Below, one piece after another: positions 1 through 5,545 of a DNA stretch of 5,545 nt; positions within the stretch are counted from its first letter, which is position 1, and each line of letters begins with the position of its first letter. The position numbers were made by a program, and so were the translations under genes. The notes under the pieces were generated by a model, which searched no databases, was not told the DNA's origin, and saw only the letters and a list, made by a program, of their open reading frames with translations. The DNA comes from an uncultured Eubacteriales bacterium (GTDB taxonomy: Bacteria > Bacillota > Clostridia > Lachnospirales > Lachnospiraceae): the NCBI GenBank assembly GCA_900321145.1, contig ONVB01000279.1, positions 1 through 5,545 of the forward strand, in the 5' to 3' direction.

Positions 1-2577
1 CGGACGTCCGCCGCCGCCTCCTCCGATGAGCGGTGCGATGGCTTTGATTATATTACCCGAATGAGCGCCCTTTGCAACAGCATCTTCAGTTGCCATGGAG
101 ATAAGATTAACCTTTCCGTCGGCTTCGGATGCAAGTATGATAAGCGCACTTCCAAGCTTGTTTTTAAAGTCATCACCGAGATTTCTTAATGCATTCATAT
201 CCACACCGGAAAGCCTGGTTGCAAGAACCTTGACTCCTGCCACATCAACCGCACTGTCAAGCACATCTCCGGCGGCATTCTTGGCAAGCTTATCCTTAAG
301 CTTTGTATTCTCTGCGGTAAGCGCCTTTATCTCGGCAAGCATGGACTCGATGCGTGAAACAAGCTTCGAAGGCTCGGACTTTGCGGCCTCACAGGCAGCC
401 TTAAGCTCTGCCTCGGCGTTGGTATAGTAAGCTATGGCTCCGTCTCCGGTAAGTGCCTCTATACGTCTTACGCCGGCTGCAACACCCTGCTCGGAAACTA
501 TCTTAAATGTACCGATGACCGAAGTGTTCTTTACATGCGTACCGCCGCAGAGCTCCTTGGAAAAGTCGCCCATGCTCACAACTCTTACGGTATCGCCGTA
601 CTTCTCGCCAAAGAGGGCCATAGCACCGGTCTTCTTGGCTTCGTCAAGGGTCATTATGGCAGTATCTACCTCAAGGCCTTCCTTGATCTCCTTTGCTACC
701 AAGGCTTCAACCTCCGCTATCTGCTCAGCGGTCATAGCCTGATTATGAGTAAAGTCGAATCTGAGTCTCTCGCCGTCCACATAAGAGCCCGCCTGCTCTA
801 CATGATTTCCGAGCACGAGCTTCAAGGCTTTCTGAAGCAGGTGTGTGGCCGAGTGATTCTTACAGGTATCGGCACGGCCGGCCTCATCCACACAAAGGCT
901 TACATTATCGCCCACATTTAACTCTCCGGACTCCATATAGCCTATATGCGCCACCTTGTTGCCGACTACGTGTATGGTATCCGTAACGACAAATGTACCG
1001 TTCTCTGTCTTGATTATACCCTTGTCTCCCGACTGACCGCCCATGGTACCGTAGAAGCAGGTCACATCCGTGATGATCGATCCGTTATCACCATCGGATA
1101 TATAATCGCAGAGAACAGTGGAAATATTGCCGTCTTCCGATTTTTTGGTTGATGTAATGGCATAGACCTTAGCTTCCATGCAAAGCTTGTCATAGCCGTC
1201 GAATGCGGTAGACACATTGGCATCGAGCTGCTCGTATACAGTCGCATCAGCACCCATATAGTTGCTTACCTTCCTTGCGGAACGTGCTCTCTCCCTCTGC
1301 TCCTTCATAGCCTTGTTGAAGCCTTCTTCATCTGCGGTAAAACCGGCCTCCTCAAGGATCTCCTTGGTCAGATCAAGCGGGAAACCGTAGGTGTCATAAA
1401 GCTTGAAAGCCTTCTCGCCCGATAAGACATCCGTATTCTCTTTCTTTAATTCATCTATATAACCTCCAAGGATGTTAAGTCCCTGGTCTATGGTCTTGTT
1501 GAAATTCTTCTCTTCGGTATCAAGCACGGAAAAGATGTGCTCTCTCTTCTCGAAGAGCTCGGGGTAAGCATCCTTTGAGGTTTCGATAACCGTCTTGGAA
1601 AGCTCTGCCAAGAATCTTCCCTCTATTCCAAGAAGCCTTCCGTGTCTTGCGGCACGACGAAGGAGTCTTCTTAAGACATAACCTCTTCCCTCGTTTGAAG
1701 GAAGAATTCCGTCGCTTGTCATGAAGCTTACGGAACGTATATGGTCGGTGATAAGTCGGATAGATACATCCTTCTTCTCATCCTCCTTATAGGTAACGCC
1801 GGCAAGCTCACATATGCGGTCTCTTAATGCCTTTATTGTGTCGACATCGAAAATGGAGTCGACATCCTGTACAACCACCGCGAGTCTCTCCAGACCCATA
1901 CCTGTATCTATATTCTTCTGTACAAGCTCAGTATAGTTGCCCTTGCCGTCATTTTCGAACTGTGTGAACACATTGTTCCACACCTCCATATAACGGTCGC
2001 AGTCACATCCGACCGTACAATCAGGCTTGCCGCAGCCGTACTTCTCACCTCTGTCGTAGTAGATCTCAGAGCAGGGACCGCAGGGGCCTGCACCGTGCTC
2101 CCAGAAGTTATCGGCTTTACCGAACTTGAATATCCTCTCCTTGGCCACGCCGATCTTCTTGTTCCATATATCAAAGGCCTCATCATCATCCTGGTAAACC
2201 GAGGGATAAAGCCTGTTCTCGTCAAGACCTACAACCTTGGTCAGAAATTCCCAGCTCCACTCGATAGCCTCGTTCTTGAAATAATCTCCGAAAGAGAAGT
2301 TTCCGAGCATCTCGAAAAATGTACCGTGTCTTGCGGTCTTTCCGACATTTTCTATATCACCTGTTCTGATGCACTTCTGGCAGGTAGTGACTCTCCTTCT
2401 CGGAGGTATCTCCTGTCCCGTGAAGTAAGGCTTTAAGGGTGCCATACCCGAATTGATGAGAAGAAGGCTGTTGTCGTTGTGAGGAATAAGCGAAAAGCTC
2501 TTCATTCTGAGGTGCTCCTTTGACTCAAAGAAGCTTAAAAACATCTCTCTTAATTGGTTAACTCCATACTTTTCCAC
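1..2577 (-). CDS. alaS: Alanyl-tRNA synthetase (3' end cut off by window edge)
   Basis: Cytoplasmic class II synthetase that attaches alanine to tRNA-Ala and hydrolyses mischarged Ser/Gly-tRNA-Ala. The window holds 859 codons without a stop; the bacterial family is about 870-890 residues, so only a short C-terminal tail is missing. Seen in order: the N-terminal catalytic core with TCQKCIRTGDIENVG (about 65-79) and RHGTFFEMLGNFSFGDYF (83-100); motif 3 GMGLERL (226-232); the editing domain with FYGTMGGQSGDKG (508-520), HSATH (575-579) and CGGTH (677-681), the usual zinc/editing residues; and the C-Ala domain ending in a glycine run plus RP (852-859), after which the family normally reads DMAQAGG. 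A cysteine-rich stretch (C166, C169, C182, C187, C191, C193) sits in the catalytic half, as I recall from other Firmicutes AlaRS. The start is GTG at 2577-2575, preceded by AAGGAGAG with 9-nt spacing; its G is also the last base of the upstream gene's TAG stop. No frameshift was seen in the segments I translated. Confidence 0.97.
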   Translation of the reverse strand, partial: MEKYGVNQLREMFLSFFESKEHLRMKSFSLIPHNDNSLLLINSGMAPLKPYFTGQEIPPRRRVTTCQKCIRTGDIENVGKTARHGTFFEMLGNFSFGDYFKNEAIEWSWEFLTKVVGLDENRLYPSVYQDDDEAFDIWNKKIGVAKERIFKFGKADNFWEHGAGPCGPCSEIYYDRGEKYGCGKPDCTVGCDCDRYMEVWNNVFTQFENDGKGNYTELVQKNIDTGMGLERLAVVVQDVDSIFDVDTIKALRDRICELAGVTYKEDEKKDVSIRLITDHIRSVSFMTSDGILPSNEGRGYVLRRLLRRAARHGRLLGIEGRFLAELSKTVIETSKDAYPELFEKREHIFSVLDTEEKNFNKTIDQGLNILGGYIDELKKENTDVLSGEKAFKLYDTYGFPLDLTKEILEEAGFTADEEGFNKAMKEQRERARSARKVSNYMGADATVYEQLDANVSTAFDGYDKLCMEAKVYAITSTKKSEDGNISTVLCDYISDGDNGSIITDVTCFYGTMGGQSGDKGIIKTENGTFVVTDTIHVVGNKVAHIGYMESGELNVGDNVSLCVDEAGRADTCKNHSATHLLQKALKLVLGNHVEQAGSYVDGERLRFDFTHNQAMTAEQIAEVEALVAKEIKEGLEVDTAIMTLDEAKKTGAMALFGEKYGDTVRVVSMGDFSKELCGGTHVKNTSVIGTFKIVSEQGVAAGVRRIEALTGDGAIAYYTNAEAELKAACEAAKSEPSKLVSRIESMLAEIKALTAENTKLKDKLAKNAAGDVLDSAVDVAGVKVLATRLSGVDMNALRNLGDDFKNKLGSALIILASEADGKVNLISMATEDAVAKGAHSGNIIKAIAPLIGGGGGGRP

Positions 2578-2726
2578 TATTCCTTACTCTCCTTTGCAAT
2601 AGCTGTTTCTTTTAAATCCTTGTTTGCTCTGATCTTCTTTCCAACAAGTATTCCGCAGAAAGCGCATACTATCATTACAAAAAACTTGAAAAGATAAGTG
2701 ACGAGCTCTGACAATACTGCACTCAT
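2577..2726 (-). CDS. Small single-pass membrane protein, 49 aa, function unknown
   Basis: A 49-codon gene (ATG at 2726-2724, TAG at 2579-2577) between hisIE and alaS. A perfect AGGAGG lies 7 nt upstream, and the gene is one base from the hisIE stop and overlaps alaS by one base (TAGTG). The protein has a short polar N-terminus, one hydrophobic segment (about residues 8-29, including YLFKFFVMIVCAFCGILVG), then a basic patch GKKIRANK (29-36) and a charged, Lys/Glu-rich tail. By the positive-inside rule the tail should be cytoplasmic and the N-terminus outside. A CxxC pair (C21, C24) lies within the hydrophobic segment. I do not recognise a functional family. I recall similar short clostridial proteins carrying an implausible 'vanadium nitrogenase' label in databases; nothing here supports that function. 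The strong ribosome binding site and tight spacing argue that it is truly translated. Confidence 0.8.
   Translation of the reverse strand: MSAVLSELVTYLFKFFVMIVCAFCGILVGKKIRANKDLKETAIAKESKE
2587..2594 (-). promoter_or_regulatory. Ribosome binding site of alaS, inside the upstream small gene
   Basis: Minus-strand AAGGAGAG lies 9 nt before the GTG at 2577. It falls within the last codons (K45-E46-S47) of the 49-residue ORF. This site supports the GTG start, because no ATG lies upstream in frame with a comparable site and the first internal Met codon (residue 12) is already inside the conserved N-terminal helix. Ribosomes finishing the small gene would end exactly on the alaS start, so coupled translation is likely. 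Confidence 0.75.
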
Positions 2727-2727
2727 T

Positions 2728-3993
2728 TTATTTCCTCCTGTCACTAAGTTCATTTATCACATCATCCCAGGTAAGTCCCTTCTCAACCATCAGTACCATG
2801 GCATGATACAGGAAATCCGAAAGCTCGTATTTAAGCTCCTCGGGGTCGGGATTTTTGGCTGCTATAACTATCTCGGTGGCTTCTTCGCCAACCTTCTTCA
2901 GTATCTTATCTATACCCTTGTCAAACAGGTAATTGGTATAAGACCCTTCCTTCGGGTTCTTCTTTCTGTCCGCGATTATATCATACTCTTCGGTGAACAC
3001 CTTCAAAGGATTGGTCCTGTTATACTCCTTCCTTACCAGGTCGGTAAAGAAGCAGGTCGGACTGCCGGTATGACAGGCGGGGCCTATCTGTGAAACCTCG
3101 GCAAGTATGGTATCCTTATCACAGTCTATGGTCAAAGCCTTAACGAACTGGAAGTGACCGCTCTCCTCGCCCTTGGTCCAAAGCCTGTTGCGGCTTCTCG
3201 AAAAGTAGGTCATGCGTCCGGTCCTTATGGTCTTCTTAAAGGCTTCCTCGTTCATATAAGCAAGCATAAGCACCTCGCCGGTCTTATAATGCTGTGCTAT
3301 AACAGGAACCAGCCCCTTATCGTCAGTCTTGAACTCCGAGAATTCCATCGAGCTCTCAAAGAGGTTGACCGGTATACCCTTCTCACGGCATACCTGCTTT
3401 ATCTCAACCACATCATGTCTCGCTATATCATAAAGCCCTACGGTCTCCGCGCCGGTCTCCTCGAGCATATCTGCTATCTTCTCGGGGTCGGCTGATTTAT
3501 CCTGCGCGATAACAGGCAGTGCGGCTTCCTTTCTTATACGCTTTACAAGCTCCGGATATCCCTCGATATTCTTGTTGCTTATGATCAGAAGCTCTCCCGC
3601 ACCTGCATTCTTGACAGCTTTTGCATATCCTATCGGATCCTCGCAGCTGTCGAGGTCTATGGTAACTATGATCCTCTCGGAGCCGAAACGATCGGCAGCC
3701 TCAGTTACAATGCCGATATCTATCAGCGGTGCAGTCTTCATGCACACCTTTACGGCACCGGCGTAAAGGAGCTTCTTTACATCCTCTAAACGTCTTACGC
3801 CTCCGCATGCTATAAGGGGCACATCAACCTGTCTGGTTATCTCTTTTATCAGAGCAATATTCTTGTCTATATTCTCCCTTTCGCACGAGGGATCGAAGAA
3901 CGCTATCTCATCCGCACCCGCATCGTTAAAGAACAGCGCGTCATCTACGGGATTGTCCATGGAAAGACATGGGATTATCTTCTTGTAGTCCAT
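2728..3993 (-). CDS. hisIE: HisIE bifunctional histidine biosynthesis enzyme with N-terminal degenerate HisF-like domain
   Basis: A 421-residue cytosolic protein with three parts. Residues 1 to about 210 resemble the HisF (imidazole glycerol phosphate synthase cyclase) barrel: KKIIPCL (4-10), ACGGVRRLEDVKKL (62-75), IVTID (109-113), GAGELLI (131-137). About 217-318 is HisI, phosphoribosyl-AMP cyclohydrolase, with VLMLAYMN (241-248), RLWTKGEESG (270-279), metal-site DCDKD (290-294) and GPACHTGSPTC (304-314). About 350-421 is HisE, phosphoribosyl-ATP pyrophosphohydrolase, with KKVGEEATE (366-374) and ELSDFLYH (390-397). HisI and HisE catalyse consecutive early steps of histidine synthesis and look intact. 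The barrel does not: the catalytic Asp at HisF position 11 is Ser, the following loop with its conserved Lys is gone, and the second phosphate-binding GG motif is replaced by AQDKSA (163-168). It is therefore probably not a working cyclase. ATG at 3993 has AGGAGG 6-7 nt upstream; the gap from hisB is 11 nt. An ordinary HisIE is about 200 residues, so the first half is the odd part. Confidence 0.92.
   Translation of the reverse strand: MDYKKIIPCLSMDNPVDDALFFNDAGADEIAFFDPSCERENIDKNIALIKEITRQVDVPLIACGGVRRLEDVKKLLYAGAVKVCMKTAPLIDIGIVTEAADRFGSERIIVTIDLDSCEDPIGYAKAVKNAGAGELLIISNKNIEGYPELVKRIRKEAALPVIAQDKSADPEKIADMLEETGAETVGLYDIARHDVVEIKQVCREKGIPVNLFESSMEFSEFKTDDKGLVPVIAQHYKTGEVLMLAYMNEEAFKKTIRTGRMTYFSRSRNRLWTKGEESGHFQFVKALTIDCDKDTILAEVSQIGPACHTGSPTCFFTDLVRKEYNRTNPLKVFTEEYDIIADRKKNPKEGSYTNYLFDKGIDKILKKVGEEATEIVIAAKNPDPEELKYELSDFLYHAMVLMVEKGLTWDDVINELSDRRK
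2734..2739 (-). promoter_or_regulatory. Ribosome binding site of the 49-aa gene, embedded in the hisIE 3' end
   Basis: A perfect AGGAGG on the minus strand, 7 nt from the ATG at 2726. It coincides exactly with the two Arg codons (AGG AGG, R419-R420) near the end of hisIE. AGG is a poor codon choice for arginine in many bacteria, so the pair is plausibly kept because it doubles as a Shine-Dalgarno site. It is the main evidence that the tiny downstream gene is real. Confidence 0.85.
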
Positions 3994-4004
3994 CTTGTAC
4001 CTCC

Positions 4005-4598
4005 TTATAAACTTCCCTTGGTTGAAAGCACTTCGCCCGAAAGCCTTAATTCGGGAGATGTTGCCTCATCGAGCGCCTTGGCAAATGCTTTAAATGCAGC
4101 CTCGATTATATGGTGATTGTTTTCTCCGGATATCTGCTTTAAGTGAAGGTTCATACCCGCACTGTAAGAAACGGCATAGAAAAACTCCTTGGTCATCTCA
4201 GTATCGAAGTAGCCGACCTGAGGAGTCGTGAGTTTTAAGTCATATGACAGATAAGGTCTGCCCGACAGGTCTATGGCGCACATTACAAGAGTTTCGTCCA
4301 TCGGAAGAAGAAAAGATCCGAAGCGCTTTATACCTTTTTTATCTCCTACAGCTCCCGCTATCGCCTGGCCGAGCACTATTCCGGTATCCTCTATGCTATG
4401 ATGGGAATCCACGAAGAGGTCACCCTCGCACTTTAAGTCAAGGTCAAAGAAGCCATGCTTCGCAAAACTCTTTAACATGTGGTCGAAGAAACCTATTCCC
4501 GTATCGACATCCGCCTCGCCTCTGCCATCTAAGTTGAGACTGATGCTGATATCCGTCTCTCCGGTTTTTCTTGTAAGACTGTATATTCTGTCAGACAT
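4005..4598 (-). CDS. hisB: Imidazoleglycerol-phosphate dehydratase
   Basis: A 197-residue cytosolic enzyme that dehydrates imidazole glycerol phosphate to imidazole acetol phosphate in histidine synthesis. It is the monofunctional type, without the histidinol-phosphatase domain found in enterobacteria, and its length is typical (about 195-200). Motifs seen: GIGFFDHML (34-42), DSHHSIEDTG (64-73), ENNHHIIEAAFKAF (159-172) and a C-terminal STKGSL; the two His-His motifs supply the Mn(II) ligands in the known family. I chose ATG at 4598: GAGGGAG lies 7 nt upstream, and the protein then begins with the usual short N-terminus. A longer in-frame GTG at 4640 would lie only about 3 nt past the -10 box, so it could not be on the transcript from that promoter. 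It is the first gene of a hisB-hisIE-small ORF-alaS operon, and its stop codon overlaps the start of the hisIE ribosome binding site. Confidence 0.97.
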   Translation of the reverse strand: MSDRIYSLTRKTGETDISISLNLDGRGEADVDTGIGFFDHMLKSFAKHGFFDLDLKCEGDLFVDSHHSIEDTGIVLGQAIAGAVGDKKGIKRFGSFLLPMDETLVMCAIDLSGRPYLSYDLKLTTPQVGYFDTEMTKEFFYAVSYSAGMNLHLKQISGENNHHIIEAAFKAFAKALDEATSPELRLSGEVLSTKGSL

Positions 4599-4643
4599 AT
4601 CATCACTCCCTCGATTTTTGAAATCTGAAAACTCAATCACAAC

Positions 4644-4672
4644 ATTATAACAGTTGCTACATTATAAAGCAA
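4644..4672 (-). promoter_or_regulatory. Sigma-A type promoter for the hisB-alaS operon
   Basis: On the minus strand, -35 TTGCTT (4672-4667) and a perfect -10 TATAAT (4649-4644) are separated by 17 bp. Transcription should start near 4637, giving a leader of about 39 nt before the hisB ATG. That leader is too short for a T-box or a classical his attenuator, so any control is more likely by a DNA-binding regulator. Two further TATAAT hexamers occur upstream on the same strand (4666-4661 and 4694-4689), but I find no convincing -35 for either. Confidence 0.75.
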
Positions 4673-4678
4673 GAATTT

Positions 4679-4715
4679 TTAATCATGTATTATAGCCTGC
4701 TTAACTTAATCATGT
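4679..4715. repeat. 10-bp direct repeat upstream of the hisB promoter
   Basis: TTAATCATGT occurs twice in the same orientation, at 4679-4688 and 4706-4715, with a 27-bp period. It sits just upstream of the -35 box of the hisB promoter, roughly -42 to -80 from the predicted start. That is a plausible place for an activator or repressor pair. No known operator was recognised, and chance in an AT-rich gap is possible. Confidence 0.4.
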
Positions 4716-4756
4716 GGGCAATGGCTGCTGTCTGAAAAAAGCTATACCCGTACTTA

Positions 4757-5383
4757 TTATTTGCTTTCTATCAACAGTACCCGGCCGGACATAAGTTTTA
4801 TATATGCGACATCGTCAGAGATTTCATTGCTTACCCCGAGGGCGTTGTCGCGGGTAAGAGGATAATTGTCAAGCGGGTACTTAAAGCCTTCGAGGGATAT
4901 GCGGACATCGTCATCTATGGGTATGATGGAGATATAATCTCCGAAGGAATCACTTTTGTTGATAGTGGTATCGGAGCTTACAAGGCGGATCACGTTGTGT
5001 TCGTCTTTTATACAGCATTTCACGCCGAGGCCGTCTGCTTTGATAAGCAGGCTCAGGTTCCCGAGAAAGTGATCCAAGCGTCTTCCCGTGGCGCCGTAGA
5101 TAACGATCTCATCCGAGCCCGACTTTATTGCATGATCAAACGCCGCTTCGGCATCGGTAAAATCCTTTTCGGGGGGATAAGTGATGATCTCCGAAGTAAG
5201 GGCCGACCTGTCCGCCGATATGGAATCGAAGTCACCCACTATCACGTCCGGCTCGAATCCGGCCGACAGTATGTGGTCTGCACCGGAATCGGCTGCTATC
5301 AAAAGGTCATGACTACCGGTGGATAGATCGTCCTTTAACTGTGTTATATCTGCGTCTCCGCCTGCTACTATTATGGCTTTCAT
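4757..5383 (-). CDS. thiN: Thiamine pyrophosphokinase
   Basis: A 208-residue cytosolic enzyme transferring pyrophosphate from ATP to thiamine to give thiamine diphosphate; it lets the cell use salvaged thiamine directly. The length fits the bacterial family (about 205-215). Motifs in order: AADSGADHI (30-38) and DVIVGDFDS (46-54) in the N-terminal catalytic fold, PPEKDFTDAE (70-79) with the metal/ATP-site Asp residues, GATGRRLDH (97-105), and a C-terminal thiamine-binding beta domain with GFKYPL (166-171) and GVSNE (183-187). The start is ATG at 5383, with AGGAGAG ending 4 nt upstream. In many Firmicutes thiN follows rsgA and rpe; here it stands beside a divergent tRNA gene, so it is not in that cluster. 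No clear terminator follows it, so some readthrough into hisB is possible. Confidence 0.95.
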   Translation of the reverse strand: MKAIIVAGGDADITQLKDDLSTGSHDLLIAADSGADHILSAGFEPDVIVGDFDSISADRSALTSEIITYPPEKDFTDAEAAFDHAIKSGSDEIVIYGATGRRLDHFLGNLSLLIKADGLGVKCCIKDEHNVIRLVSSDTTINKSDSFGDYISIIPIDDDVRISLEGFKYPLDNYPLTRDNALGVSNEISDDVAYIKLMSGRVLLIESK

Positions 5384-5400
5384 AATGCTCTCCTAAGAAA

Positions 5401-5416
5401 TTTAAAAATTTTTAAA
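5401..5416. repeat. 16-bp perfect A/T palindrome between thiN and tRNA-Gly
   Basis: TTTAAAAATTTTTAAA reads the same on both strands and is embedded in a longer pure A/T stretch (5398-5420). It lies immediately upstream of the tRNA-Gly -35 box, where an UP element for RNA polymerase alpha would be, and a few bases upstream of the thiN ribosome binding site. It may simply be AT-rich promoter DNA that is palindromic by chance. It lacks the GC stem of an intrinsic terminator. Confidence 0.5.
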
Positions 5417-5424
5417 ATTTGTGC

Positions 5425-5454
5425 TTGACAAAGCATATAGTACCGTGCTATACT
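5425..5454 (+). promoter_or_regulatory. Strong promoter of tRNA-Gly
   Basis: Consensus -35 TTGACA (5425-5430) and -10 TATACT (5449-5454) with an 18-bp spacer. Transcription should begin near 5461, about 14 nt before the mature tRNA 5' end. The AT-rich tract just upstream fits an UP element, as is common for stable RNA promoters. Confidence 0.8.
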
Positions 5455-5474
5455 TCCCTTCGTCGTCAAGACAA

Positions 5475-5545
<71 letters not shown>

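Noticed and set aside
95..1152. Several plus-strand open frames of 60-130 codons opposite alaS
   Set aside because: They are antisense to a well-conserved alaS coding sequence, their translations resemble no family I know, and they lack good ribosome binding sites. They are shadows of the real frame.
2577..2726. Naming the 49-aa protein a vanadium nitrogenase
   Set aside because: A single-helix 49-residue protein cannot be a nitrogenase component, and no nif/vnf context exists. The label, if found in databases, is probably propagated error.
2095..3766. Plus-strand open frames opposite alaS and hisIE (for example 2095-2436, 2698-3093, 3154-3495)
   Set aside because: All overlap clearly functional minus-strand domains, and the gene organisation here is consistently minus-strand.
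4599..4640. A longer hisB starting at GTG 4640 (14 extra residues)
   Set aside because: The GTG lies about 3 nt past a perfect -10 box, upstream of the likely transcription start, and has no ribosome binding site. The ATG at 4598 has GAGGGAG at 7 nt and gives the family's normal length.
4717..4750. Hairpin with GGG/CCC ends after thiN as a terminator
   Set aside because: Only about five plus three base pairs form around an internal loop, and neither direction is followed by a U-tract.
4599..4756. T-box, his leader peptide or riboswitch upstream of hisB
   Set aside because: The predicted leader is about 39 nt. There is no run of His codons, no T-box consensus and no aptamer-like pairing.
5403..5431. 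A thiN promoter with -35 TTGTCA on the minus strand
   Set aside because: At allowed spacings the -10 would be TTTTTA or TTTTAA, which is too weak to annotate, although it is the best candidate seen.

Overview
The window looks like chromosomal DNA from a clostridial Firmicute, most likely a Lachnospiraceae relative. This rests on moderate GC, frequent ATA and AGA codons, strong AGGAGG-type ribosome binding sites, a Firmicutes-style alanyl-tRNA synthetase and tightly packed operons. The genus call is inference. No mobile element, CRISPR array or phage gene is visible, and most of the content is housekeeping.

Layout. All protein genes lie on the minus strand, so transcription runs from high to low coordinates. 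At the right edge a tRNA-Gly(GCC) gene (5475-5545) points rightward on the plus strand with its own strong promoter. Divergent to it, across an AT-rich gap of about 90 bp, is thiN (5383-4757), thiamine pyrophosphokinase. A 158-bp gap follows, carrying a near-consensus promoter (TTGCTT-17-TATAAT) and a 10-bp direct repeat. Then comes a packed four-gene operon: hisB (4598-4005), a hisIE gene with an extra HisF-like N-terminal domain (3993-2728), a 49-codon membrane-protein gene (2726-2577) and alaS (2577 to beyond position 1, lacking only its last few dozen codons). The junctions inside this operon are 11 nt, 1 nt and a 1-nt overlap (TAGTG). This arrangement predicts one transcript with translational coupling.

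How the genes work together. HisB-type imidazoleglycerol-phosphate dehydratase and HisIE (phosphoribosyl-AMP cyclohydrolase plus phosphoribosyl-ATP pyrophosphohydrolase) supply three activities of histidine synthesis. The other his genes, including a canonical hisF, are not in the window. AlaRS charges tRNA-Ala and is expressed last from the same predicted message. ThiN makes thiamine diphosphate and appears to be a separate unit.

The points most worth a second look are the degenerate HisF-like barrel fused to HisIE and the overlooked small membrane protein squeezed between hisIE and alaS. No clearly new multi-gene system is evident.
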